Shown: positions 7,221-17,119 of the stretch, piece by piece
Position numbering within the stretch: position 1 is the stretch's first letter
How the letters are laid out: every line of letters begins with the position of its first letter
From: Bacteroidales bacterium
Lineage (GTDB): Bacteria; Bacteroidota; Bacteroidia; Bacteroidales; VadinHA17
DNA: 64,000 bases
Assembly (NCBI GenBank): GCA_016715075.1
Contig: JADKBK010000012.1
Coordinates: 124,001-188,000 of the forward strand
Reading direction: 5' to 3'
Notes under the pieces: generated by a model
Told to the model about the DNA's origin: nothing
Database searches by the model: none
What the model saw: only the letters and a program-made list of their open reading frames with translations
Translations under genes and position numbers: made by a program

Positions 7221-10179
7221 TCAGGGAAGAAACACCATCCACCCGAGGTCATCCGGATTGTCAGATCCAAGTATCAACCGTTCTGTTGTCGGATTATCTG
7301 ACCTCCATGAACAGGATCCTTCATCTCTGGTCTCTATTTTAACATCCATTCGTATTGGGTGAAGATTCTCGCCATTCAATCCAATAATATGAAATGGAAT
7401 GCGTACAGCCATGTACCCGATTCCGGTTTCACCTATTTCCCTGAAGCCACCCCTGTAAATCAGAGGATATCCGATAATATGTACGGGATCATCATTATTT
7501 TTTTCAGTCAGGTAATCAAATATAAAATGGTATGAAGGGAATAAACGTTCAGGTTCTATTTTAACCTCGATAGAGGATAACCGGGTTTTACTAACAGTAT
7601 TTACTGAGGATTTTTCCTCAGATACGAATATGTATAATTCATTTTTGCTATAAGCCGATGCCCATTTTATTTTTATTTTACATGAATCATAACCGCACAA
7701 TTGCCATTTAAGACCCGCAGGAAGATTAGCAGATTTTGCAGAACAGATTGAAGAATCTGAAGCTATGCAGTCAGCAGTATTACCTTCAGGTTCCTGACCG
7801 GTATAACCAGGAAAAAGGAGTTGTCCTTTGAGAATAATGTTTTTTATATCTTTTACATCATTTGTAAGAACATTTCGTAATTGTTCCATCCGCCATTTAA
7901 TTTTATCAGGAAAATACTTATATCCTTCAGCCTCCGAATGAAATCCCAGGCGGGAATCTTTTTCGCACAATAACAGAAGTTGCTTATCGAGTTCTATCTC
8001 TTCCCTGATTATTTCGCTTAACTGATCGAGGAGTTCAAGGCGTTGCATCCCTTCCATACGGAACATTTTTTCACGCAGAAGGTAGAAATTCAATATGTTA
8101 TATCCACTTTTGAACTGAACAGAGAGGGCCTCCGCCACTCCAATATCTAATAATCGTTCAGGTTCATTACTGTAATTATCTTTAAGTTCGTTGAATATTG
8201 CCATCCCTTTTTCCCATGAGCTTGATAATCTTCTCGTAAGCTCAACCACTTCTTCAAGAGTTAATGTTTCACCGATAGATTCACCAATACGGTCCCCGCT
8301 TGGAGGCCAGGGCTTAAGTGTTTCGCTTGAGCCAATCTGCCAGGTCGGCGACAATGGTGAATCAGCGGGCTTCATTAATAATGGCCACACTGGGCCATCA
8401 TGCATTGGACCGTAATATTGGAACATATTTATCAGCGGATAATTTTCATATCCTTCTCCGAAGAGCTTCCAGGCCTCTGCCACTTTTTTGAGTATCCTCC
8501 TGTTTCCAGTACAAGTTAGCGAGCTGCTGCAGAAAAGCATCTTCATTTTCAGGAAATGGTTCCATGGAGAGTAAACCGGCTGCCTTATTCATCAGTCCGG
8601 GGTAGTTGCCGAAATACCAGCACAGCATAGTATGAGTAACCCCGAGACTTCTCATTGCACTGAATTTCCTGTAAAGAAGTGAGGGTACTGGCACGTATGG
8701 AACTGTAGCTACCTCATGTGAGTTACCTGTCTGAATTTTTGCGGAAACTTTTGTGCCATTCTCTTTTGCTGCAGAAGCAATACGACTGAACCTGTCACTC
8801 GGGCCAGGATTTGAAATCCAGTAGTCGCCACCAACAAGTAGCTTCCCGAATTCAGTCCTGGTTATTCCTGATTCGAAATTAAATTGCAGTATAACCCCTT
8901 TTGGTGTATGAGCAGGCAAATCATATACCCAATCGGCCAGAGCATAAGGATCGTCTTTTATAAAACGCTGAGGCTGGGGCATATATAGCCAGCTGATAAG
9001 TTCAGCCCCCGGTGAGGCATCATGCATCCCCTTTTCCATGGGGGATAAAGAAGCGTATAATATCTCCCATGGTTCCTTACCGGAACAACGGGGACAATCT
9101 ATATTGCCTTTAAAATTTTCTGTGCAGGAAACGGCACTCAGGCAAGTTGTGCCTCTCTCCCCATGTGTTATATTAATCATACCTCCAAGTTCAGGGACGG
9201 CCTTGAAAATTTTGTTAACCGATTCATACAGATAATTGTAAGCCGTTCTGCTCATCGGACAGAAAAAATTATCCTGCCCTTCTGAAGCACCTGCCAGTTC
9301 GGGATATTTCTTCAGCACAGGGCTGTCCGCATCCCAAGCCCGCGGTTCGATGCAAAAGATGTAAGTCCGTATTCCATACCGCAGGCAGGATTCGACTGTT
9401 TGCCGAAGTTTGGCCAGTCGTTTTTCTGAATCTATTCCGGCATCCGGAGTGAAAGAAGCAGCAACAAGATCACGGAACTCAACTGTAAGCCAGAGGCCGT
9501 TAACTCCTTCATGAGCAAGCCGATTCAGGTATTGGTCAGGATAATAATTCACATCATCCATTAATTCATCACGCATCTTTGGGGCCCGTTTAATTGGTCC
9601 AAAGAAACATCTGGATATCCGTCTTTGAATAATCGGGTGATTTTCAACTTTCCCGATAGTGAGAAAAGGCCCCCTCTTCCTGAGCATCTCATCTTCCAGG
9701 TAGAAAATACCACGCCGTATACCGTCAGCATCACTGGCTGCAAGCCTGCATCCTCCGGATTGAATATCCAGACTAAAGAATTCACTCCCGAGTTCCCTGT
9801 CTTCAAGGGTTTCAATAATATATTTTCCATTCTTATGAGATACACCACCTGCAGTAAGGAACGACCTGATATCATCATATGCTGTCTCAAGGCGCCCCTT
9901 CTGATCAGGAAATCCCTGTTGAAACCTTACTCCCGACGACAGGTCCGCCAGAAGAGGGCCTTGATCACTCTTAATCCATTCATGTTTTTTCCACATTGGA
10001 GATTTGAGTTCCTCGATGAATTTCCAGGTATCTTCGCCGGGTTGAGGAGGTACATTTTTTAAAAGAATACTATCTCCTGAACCTGCACCATACTTAATTG
10101 CATCCCGATGGGAACAACTGCATGTAATCAAAGAAGCAAGAATTATTATATAAATTCCAGTTCTGAAGGGTCGGATCAT
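7221..10179 (-). pseudogene. GH20/GH67-like lipoprotein with C-terminal CBM9-like domain (frameshifted)
   Basis: One gene read in two frames: 10179 down to about 8490 and about 8484 down to 7221. The upstream frame ends WKQEDTQ; the lower frame continues KVAEAWKLFGEGYENYP, and removing one base from the T6 run at 8484-8489 joins them. The corrected protein of about 985 residues has a lipoprotein signal (LITCSCS), an alpha/beta N-terminal domain like those preceding GH20/GH67 barrels (AASDADGIRRGIFYL), a TIM-barrel-like region (HLAHEGVNGLWL-like helix, ITHGERG, LISWLYMPQ) and a C-terminal beta-sandwich resembling CBM9 (about the last 200 residues). It is a distant relative of the tandem proteins at 14727-19543. 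Sequencing error is the simplest explanation of the break. The exact reaction is unknown. Confidence 0.65.
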
Positions 10180-10298
10180 AATGTTATTTTTATTTCAGAA
10201 GTATGATCCGCCAGCTGTTTAAACTTCGGAGCATAACCGCTCAGACAGATGAAGAGTGTTAATAAGCATAATACCTGGTTTCTCATTTCATATGGATA

Positions 10299-11507
10299 TT
10301 ATGTTTTAGTTCTGACCTTACTGCCGTTTAAAGCGTAATACATAATATAAAGGTAAGCTGGCAGGCAAACCAGGTACGCAACCTGGTGGGATGCAAAATC
10401 AGCAATATAACCGAACAATAACGGAAGGAAAGCTCCTCCTATAATTCCGGTAACCAGTAATGATGAGCCCATCTTGGTAAATTTTCCAAGATCAGCAATG
10501 GCTAATGGCCAGATTGCAGGCCACATCAGGGCATTTGCCAAACCAAGAAGCGCCACAAAGTAAATTGAAACAGCTGACGGGAGTATTACAATCATTATTG
10601 TTACCAGTATCCCGGTTATTGTAGAAATCAGTAAGGCTTTCCCCTGGCTCAAATATTTCGGAATGAATAAAACACCTGATAAATAGCCAGCCACCATCCC
10701 CGCGGAAACTAACCAGACATAATTCTCAGGTGATGCCAGATTCAATATTTTAGCATAGTCATTTATAGTTCCTAAGGCAAGATATTCCACTCCTACGTCA
10801 AAAAATATTGCAACCACACCCAGTAGCAGATGCGGGAACTGAAATATAGTTTTTTTAGAAGAAGAGTATGTATATGCACCAGATGAAGTTGTTTCATCAT
10901 CCTCCCCAACGGCTTTTATCTCGGGAAGCGGGGCGAAATAATACAAGACCCCCATAACCACCAGTACGCCGGCTATTATATAAAAAGGAATAATCGTGTC
11001 CTCGATATGAACATTGGAAAGATCCATAAAGAATGCAAGCATCAGTGAGGCAACGGCAAAAAATGTCTTGCTGCAGATCCCCATCAGCGCTATTCTGCTT
11101 GCTGCACTTTCGGAAGGCCCCAGGATAGCAACATAGGTATTGACGGCACCAGTAAGTAAGGTCTGCCCCATTCCGCTAATAAACAAGGCCAGTAACAAAA
11201 GAGGAAAGCTGACAATTTTTGCTGCCGGCGCTATGAGATAAAACCCTGCAGCCATAATAACAAATGCAATAATCATCGCTCCTTTATATCCGAACTTTTT
11301 TATAATAGCTCCTGATGGAATACCAAAAACCACAAATGATAAGAATGTTGCCGTCATAACAAGATATGACATTGTTATTGAAATATTGAATGCCTCTTTT
11401 ACAAAAGGCACAAAAAATCCATTTATTCCCAGAGCAAATCCAAGAACGGCAAACATTGAGCCTATAAGCATCATCGGAATAATGAGAGTCTTCTTAGCGT
11501 TAGTCAT
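10299..11507 (-). CDS. MFS sugar transporter, FucP/GluP type
   Basis: 402 residues with about twelve membrane helices. The C-terminal half has the FucP/GluP-like run LGLANALMWPAIWPLAIADL followed by GKFTKMGSSLL and IIGGAFLPLLFGYIAD, and the N-terminal half has FAVLGFALGINGFF. Characterised members are proton symporters for fucose, glucose or galactose in the cytoplasmic membrane. Its place between a mutarotase-like protein and a glycosidase-like lipoprotein suggests it imports the monosaccharide or small sugar derivative released by this locus. The AT-rich repeat at about 11556-11612 precedes its start. Confidence 0.85.
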   Translation of the reverse strand: MTNAKKTLIIPMMLIGSMFAVLGFALGINGFFVPFVKEAFNISITMSYLVMTATFLSFVVFGIPSGAIIKKFGYKGAMIIAFVIMAAGFYLIAPAAKIVSFPLLLLALFISGMGQTLLTGAVNTYVAILGPSESAASRIALMGICSKTFFAVASLMLAFFMDLSNVHIEDTIIPFYIIAGVLVVMGVLYYFAPLPEIKAVGEDDETTSSGAYTYSSSKKTIFQFPHLLLGVVAIFFDVGVEYLALGTINDYAKILNLASPENYVWLVSAGMVAGYLSGVLFIPKYLSQGKALLISTITGILVTIMIVILPSAVSIYFVALLGLANALMWPAIWPLAIADLGKFTKMGSSLLVTGIIGGAFLPLLFGYIADFASHQVAYLVCLPAYLYIMYYALNGSKVRTKT

Positions 11508-11555
11508 AAAGAGTTAAGTTAAGTGCTGTTAGAACTTATTTGATTGTTTAAACCG

Positions 11556-11612
11556 TATTCTGTATTCTATTTTCGATATTCGATATTCGACATTTAATAT
11601 TCATTATTCATT
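11556..11612. repeat. Degenerate heptamer repeat (CGATATT-like)
   Basis: Units CGATATT, CGATATT, CGACATT, TAATATT, CATTATT follow one another at a period of seven, preceded by gtattctgtattctatttt. The array overlaps the end of the mutarotase-like gene (stop at 11594) and lies about 50-105 bases before the MFS start codon. Confidence 0.7.
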
Positions 11613-12541
11613 TTATATTCCGTAATAATCTTAACACTGAGTTCGGTACCAGGCAGAAGAATTTCCGGACAGCCTCCGCAGGCCTCTATTTCCATAAAAC
11701 CTGACGGATCGCAATAGATACTCAGGCTGACACCTTTTTCGGAAGGAAAATGATCAGGAGGGGAATCAGAAATATCAATAAAGCTCTGTCCCTGTGGCAG
11801 AATTCCGGCAAAACGTTTTACATGAAAATCATTATATTTTATATATTTAATCCATGGCACATTTTCTCCCAGGCCAAGCTGAAAACGAAAATCAGTTTTT
11901 GTATCCACTACGTAATTTCCTTCCGACAATTTTCTTTTTGACAGACTCGATACATACATATCCCATATATCTGTCTGTGCCGGAGGAGGCATAATAACAT
12001 TGCAGCCATCACCCGAATCAAACTGACACAAAGACCATGGAGCGAGTCTGAATTCATCGTTAGTTAATCTCTTTTCACCAATATACCTGATAATTTCGGT
12101 AACATTCTGGATCAGTGATTTCTCATTTGCTTCGATTTCTATATGCCGTTCGAATTCACAGGGGATACCGAGCTGACGATTATTTACCAGGTCAATTTCC
12201 GCCCTTATCACTGATCTTCCGGTTGAATATTCCGCAACCTCCCACACTGCACCGGTTATGGCAGGAGGGACTCTCCATTTTCCAGCAGCATACTCGTAAC
12301 CGAAACAAGTACCTTCCGGTGCTGGCCATAAGGCATCTCCGCCGGGATTCAGGAAAGCATTTTTATTGCTCCGGTTGGTGATCGCCGACGGTACAACTCT
12401 GTTTAGCACCCTTCCGTTAATTACAGCAAAAAGCCTACCTTCCAGATCCAGTGCAGCAATAACCCCGTTTTCAGGAGTACCGGTAATATGTACCCGGCGG
12501 TGAGACTGGTGCATCAGAGATATAAGTTCATGTCCTGTCAT
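11594..12541 (-). CDS. Mutarotase-like (galactose mutarotase superfamily) protein of unknown function
   Basis: 315 residues, no signal peptide, predicted mostly beta. The pattern NPGGDALWPAPEGTCFGYEY near residue 65-85 and the later PWSLCQFDSG, RFQLGLGENVPW and YCDPSGFMEIEACGG resemble proteins of the DUF4380/aldose-epimerase-like beta-sandwich group, in which such motifs line a sugar-binding cleft. I cannot name a reaction. It starts three bases after the creatininase-family gene ends and therefore almost certainly belongs to the same transcript; a role in handling the sugar imported by the adjacent FucP-type transporter is an inference. Confidence 0.55.
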   Translation of the reverse strand: MTGHELISLMHQSHRRVHITGTPENGVIAALDLEGRLFAVINGRVLNRVVPSAITNRSNKNAFLNPGGDALWPAPEGTCFGYEYAAGKWRVPPAITGAVWEVAEYSTGRSVIRAEIDLVNNRQLGIPCEFERHIEIEANEKSLIQNVTEIIRYIGEKRLTNDEFRLAPWSLCQFDSGDGCNVIMPPPAQTDIWDMYVSSLSKRKLSEGNYVVDTKTDFRFQLGLGENVPWIKYIKYNDFHVKRFAGILPQGQSFIDISDSPPDHFPSEKGVSLSIYCDPSGFMEIEACGGCPEILLPGTELSVKIITEYKMNNEY

Positions 12542-12544
12542 CTG

Positions 12545-13285
12545 TTATTTTCCCATTGCTTTTTTCAAGTCACGAAGAATCAGTTCTTTGGCGCGATTGC
12601 CATACTCAAGTGAAGCTTTCTTCGCTCCCTGTGAATACCATTTTGTGTCATTAAAACGTGCCATGTCCACACCTTCCGGGCAGAAAGCCATCATAAGAGA
12701 TGTCTCCTGTTCACCGGCATGATCGATCGGGAATATGGCCTGTGCTTCAGAGCTCATAAACGGGCATATATGTATCCAGTTGAATGGATCTGATCCTGCG
12801 GCATGGTCATCATAATAGCTTGAGGAAGAGTTATCTCCCCACCAGCCATCTCCGCGTTCTTTTTCAATGAAGGCAAATATCTCCTGTCGTGCTGCCAGCT
12901 TAAAAGATAGGTCGGTTGGCATGCCGTTGGAAAAATTTTCACTCTGATGGTGTACAAAAACATATATGTTACGGAATCCTATCCGCAAGAGGTTGTAAAA
13001 TAACTGACGCGCGAATTTTAGAAGAACCTGTGAATCAACATGTATTCCTCCGTTGCGTTCAGGCGCTGCCACTGCGTAGGTCCCAGCTCCGTAATAGAAT
13101 GGCGGCAGGATTACAAGAGGCATCTCCTTTTCCAGCATATCAAGTGCGCGGACAACCAGCAGAGTATCAACACCCGGTGTCAGGTGTTCGCTGTGATATT
13201 CAAGGACACCAAGAGCCATCGCTACCGGGGTGTTATTATCTATTGCTTCCCGGATCTGGTCAGGGAACATCATTTCGTAATGCAT
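12545..13285 (-). CDS. Creatininase-family amidohydrolase
   Basis: 246 residues, cytosolic. The metal-binding block ALGVLEYHSEHLTPGVDT gives E29, H31 and D40, matching the E-x-H...D set of creatininase. A second block VHHQSENFSNG (H112/H113, E116) resembles the HYEN pattern of true creatininase more than the HGGN of generic family members, with one extra residue. DHAGEQETSLM (H189, E192) matches the HAGExETS signature. The family opens cyclic amides (creatinine, and N-formyl or lactam intermediates in cofactor synthesis). It sits between a creatinase-like M24 gene and a mutarotase-like gene, all on the minus strand. Confidence 0.8.
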   Translation of the reverse strand: MHYEMMFPDQIREAIDNNTPVAMALGVLEYHSEHLTPGVDTLLVVRALDMLEKEMPLVILPPFYYGAGTYAVAAPERNGGIHVDSQVLLKFARQLFYNLLRIGFRNIYVFVHHQSENFSNGMPTDLSFKLAARQEIFAFIEKERGDGWWGDNSSSSYYDDHAAGSDPFNWIHICPFMSSEAQAIFPIDHAGEQETSLMMAFCPEGVDMARFNDTKWYSQGAKKASLEYGNRAKELILRDLKKAMGK

Positions 13286-13302
13286 AATTTATCCTTTCAT
13301 TG

Positions 13303-13512
13303 GTTAATAGTCATTCATAGTCATTCATAGTCATTCATAGTCATTAATTGTCATTTATAGTCATTCATTGTCATTCATTGTCATTGATTGTCATGCATTG
13401 TCATTCAGAAGTTACAACCTTATGACGCCGAAGGCTAATGACTATCAATGACAGCGAAGCGAATGACCCTTAATGACGGCGAAGCCTAGTGACCATAAAT
13501 GACACGCGAAGA
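13303..13512. repeat. Large inverted array of GTCATT / AATGAC words
   Basis: The left half (13309-13405) is a tandem series with period ten, cattcatagt, decaying to cattcattgt. The right half (13428-13505) carries the complementary words AATGAC and GCGAAG in looser spacing (aatgactatcaatgacagcg and following). The two halves can fold on each other into a long hairpin. No ORF. It separates the creatinase-like and creatininase-like genes, 18 bases before the latter's start codon. Confidence 0.85.
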
Positions 13513-13527
13513 GCCAATGATAACTTT

Positions 13528-14691
13528 CTAAATCTCTATAACTTTCATGAACCTTGAGGATAGTTTTTCGACCCCTTTTTCATTTATTATTACTCCGTTT
13601 TCCCAGCGAAGACCGAAGTCATTATCATAGAAAAACGTATCTACCTGGAAGGTCATGTTCTTTTGCAGAACATAATTCGAAGTCGACTCCATCCATGGCT
13701 GTTCCACCTCCATCATTCCTATTGCATGGCAGGGGCCATAAAGCATATATTTTTCATATCCGCGTGATTTAACCCATGCTTCATAATCCCTTACAACGGC
13801 ACCGGCTGGTTTTCCTTCGCTCATCATCCCGATAGTCTTAAAATGTGCTTCCAGACCAAAATCAATCAGCTTCTTTTTGCGTTCAGGCAACGGACCAATT
13901 GAGACCGGCACTCCGACACTTGAGGAATAGCCGCTGACACGTGCACCAATATTCAGCTGAATGACTTCATTTTTAATTATTTTGTTGTGTGTTGGCCGGG
14001 AAATAGCATTATTTGTAGAAGCCCCGCAGAAACAATAAAGAGAGTGTCCTTCATATTCCCCGCCATGCTTATAGATCTCACGTTGTGCAATTCCAATAAC
14101 CTGAAGCTCCGTCATCCCGGGTGAGATCTCATTAATGATTGCCTCAACTGCCAGCTCCGAAATCTCATAAGCTTTACGCAGGCAGTTAAGTTCATTTTCA
14201 CTTTTGATAAAGCGTAATGGGAGTAATGTAATATCTGCTTTTACAAGTTCAACTTCCGGGAATTGTTCCCTGATAGACATGTAGACCGGGAGAGGAGTGA
14301 TCGACCAGCCTACTATTCCAAGTTTTTTTATACTGCCTTTCCGGGTCTATTTTGCCACAATATCCTTATAGCTTTTAAAAGCCATTCCAGGGCATTCCGG
14401 TTCCGCCGATTCACGATATTCGAGCATCCTTTCAATATTCGTAAATACGCTTCGGTGAGCTGCGTATATCTCGCTTTCCGGACCAACAAGGAGAACAGAC
14501 TCGCCTTCTGCAGGAACAAATACTGCGGCTGCTTCAAATGTAGGCCAGTATTCGCTCAGATACCTAACATTAGCCATGTCTGATTCACTGGCATGCACCA
14601 GGCAGGCGTCAAGCCCGGCCGCTTTGATATTTGCCTGAAATTTAGCAATGCGGTCGTAAAATTCTTGTTTTGGGATGGTTGTTGTGTTCAT
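13528..14691 (-). pseudogene. Creatinase-like M24 family protein with lost metal ligands (in-frame stop from two indels)
   Basis: An N-terminal creatinase-N domain (14691 down to 14347) and a C-terminal pita-bread domain (about 14340 down to 13528) are divided by a TAG stop. Adding one base to the T4 run at 14350-14353 and removing one from the T7 run at 14323-14329 gives AKIDPERQYKKLGIVGWS and restores a protein of about 387 residues, normal for the family. In M24 metallopeptidases the ligands are Asp, Asp, His, Glu, Glu. Here the Asp positions read LNIGA (Asn) and YSSSVG (Ser), while CHAIGM, VEQPW and RWENGV keep His, Glu, Glu. Creatinase itself is a metal-free M24 member, so a non-peptidase hydrolase is likely. 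Confidence 0.75.
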
Positions 14692-14726
14692 AGTAGATGT
14701 TATTTGTCTTGGTGTATTTATATTAT

Positions 14727-17119
14727 TCAGCTGTTCTTTCTTGCATTTGGCAACTGATAATCCAGTGTTTTTATCAAAACGCCCAGTTTCTCTTTAAGCG
14801 AGTAGGGAGAGTATACATAATCCTGCTCAAACTGAAATCCCAGACGTGAATCACGTGTTGCCGCCAGCAGTGAAAGCTCTGTACGGACAATCTCCTCCCG
14901 GACGATTACTTCCATTTGATCCAGTATTTCTGATCTTCTCCCGGCATCCTTTTCTCCTGAATGCTTCAGACGAAGATCTTCAAACTCAAGGATAGCACAG
15001 TCACTCTTCATCATACGGTGTAATTGTTCTGCCACAATAACTTCTTTTACAGCAGATTGTCGTTTGGATTCAGGAGACGAAAGCGCTGCTTCCCTGTAAA
15101 GGCTTAATCCGGCTTCCATTTTGTCAGCAGCCTCATTCATATATCTCAGAAAGACCGGCAATAGTTTTGTTTCATTTCCGGCCTCAATACCTGTTGCGTT
15201 CCTGGCATATTCCTCCGCCCTGTTGATTTTACCTGTAAAATCAGGAAAGAAGACCATGCGTGAAACCGTAAAAGGCCAGTATGGATTAAGCTCACTTCCA
15301 AAATACCCCATCCATTTATCAAAATCTGTCCAGGAATAATTGTATGTGTTTGTCCTTAGCGGAGGTACCCGGAAGAAAAGAGGATTTCCTACAGCATTAT
15401 TTGTTCCCATGTTTGGACCTGTATCGGGAACCAGTTGAATTGCCTGGCTGAAGTATTCCCATGCTTTTACAGCTTTAGCTTTTCCTTTCTCACCAAACAT
15501 CCTTGCTGCCATTTTGTCGAAAAGCTTTTCCGTTGAAGGGGCATCACTCCAGCAGGTCCAGGCACGCAGCTCGCTTATGAAGTTAGGTTTATAACCGCTG
15601 CTCCAGCTCTCGAGCGTACCTTTCACCGCATATTTTTCAAGGGCTGCGTATCTCTTGAACCACTGCTGTGGGCAAGGTAGGTAGGGGATGGTTCCAAACT
15701 GCCAGCTGGCAAAGGTATCAACCTTGGAAAATACTCTCATTCCGCGTTTGCCTGCTTCTCCAATCTGAGCCTCGGTCACCTCTGCAGGGCCGATCTGACT
15801 CAGGGAGTAGTCGCGCAGATACCCCTTCATGCCATCCAGTTCAAAACTTTTTCCATTCTCCCATGTGAGCATCGGAATTGTTCTGTCAGGCAGCTGTTTT
15901 ATGAAATAGCGCTTCAGTTCAGCTTTTTGTGATCTGAAATCAATATTGTATTCCCATGGGAGAATTTCAATTGAGGGATCTATCCTGTGGCATTCCTCTT
16001 TAACCATACTGACAGCCTTGCACCAGTTGCGTGCCCAGTCTTTCATTAGCTCATCATCATCAATATGACCGGCTGTCCACTCTTTATACCAGAAACCTTC
16101 TGTAAGGAGTACATAACCACTGATCCCGGGGAATTCAGTTACAATATCACGTACAAGTTTACGTAAGCCTGCTTCGCTTTCCGGGGTTCCCAGATATTGG
16201 TATATTATTGGTGTATAAACCTTTATGCCGAACCGTTCTGCCCTTGCAATAAGATCATGGATCTTTTCGGGATCCTGCTGCCGGACCCTGTACATAAGCC
16301 GGGCATAGAACTCGGTAGAAGACTCAGCTGTTGTACGGTCTCCGTTAGGGTTAGCATAAACTGAAGCAAAGATGCCATCATAACCATCATGAGCAAGATG
16401 GGAGAGGAGCTGGTCGGGAAACTCCATCCATCCCATCCATGAAAGCACCATACGTGTATCATAAAGGCTGTGACGAACTGTCTTCAGATTATCGGGCAAG
16501 AATGGGGCTTCCCGGAGATTCATCCTTGCCTCAAGGTTATGCAGGCCGTACATTGCTCCCGATTCATCATAACCGCATACTACGATTTGTTCTGGTGTAA
16601 CTGATATTTCATAATCTTTTTTACCCCTGAGTGTCAGCCCGCATCCCTTAACTGAGCAGGTGTACCCACTACAATACTTTGATTAAGCTCATTCCAGTTT
16701 ATCAGAGAGTCATTCTCTTCAACTTCCACCTTGATATCGTGTGATTTGTCGAGATAGTCCTGAAAATCAATTACTGCATTCCGGATTATAACTGAGCCTT
16801 CCCTGTTATATATCAATTTCCATCCTTTACCATGGATTGCCATTTCGTCTTTGGCCTGCTGTGCTCCCTTATCCCTTCTGTATATGTGGACAGGCGATGC
16901 TGAGAGCCTCCGGTGATATTCATATGGTTCTTCGGCAGGGAGTTTTTCAACTTCCAGTGCAAATGTTCCTGCTGAATATTTTCCATTATCAGCTCCAGGA
17001 GAAGCTCTTTTATCCGAATTTAAGCCCAGCGGGGATATTCCTGATGAAACAACTGCTGCGGCTACACCGGCTGATGTCTTTCCAATGAAATCTCTTCGGG
17101 TAAAGTTTTTCTTAACCAT
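14727..17119 (-). pseudogene. Tat-exported glycosidase-like TIM-barrel protein, copy 1 (frameshifted)
   Basis: The first part runs from 17119 to about 16645 (Tat leader KKNFTRRDFIGKTSAG), the second from about 16645 to 14727. The tandem copy reads QLPGCGLTLRG where this one reads QLRDAG then stop; adding one base to the C3 run at 16645-16647 gives QLRGCGLTLRG and a protein of about 797 residues. Domains: leader 1-45, GH20/GH67-type N-terminal alpha/beta domain about 85-215 ending GAMYGLHNLEARM, TIM-barrel about 230-560 with TEGFWYKEW and ILPWEYNIDF, where the acidic residues are candidate catalysts, and a helical C-terminal region. It begins one base after copy 2 ends. I cannot assign a CAZy family with certainty. 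Confidence 0.7.
16551..16900 (-). repeat. Direct repeat tract shared with 18973-19323 (about 97 percent where read)
   Basis: By eye, this stretch of copy 1 differs from copy 2 at only a handful of positions (six in about 185 bases at 16740-16925), while the 3' parts of the same genes agree at roughly three quarters of positions. The partner tract is at 18973-19323. The mosaic pattern fits recent gene conversion between the tandem genes. Confidence 0.75.
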
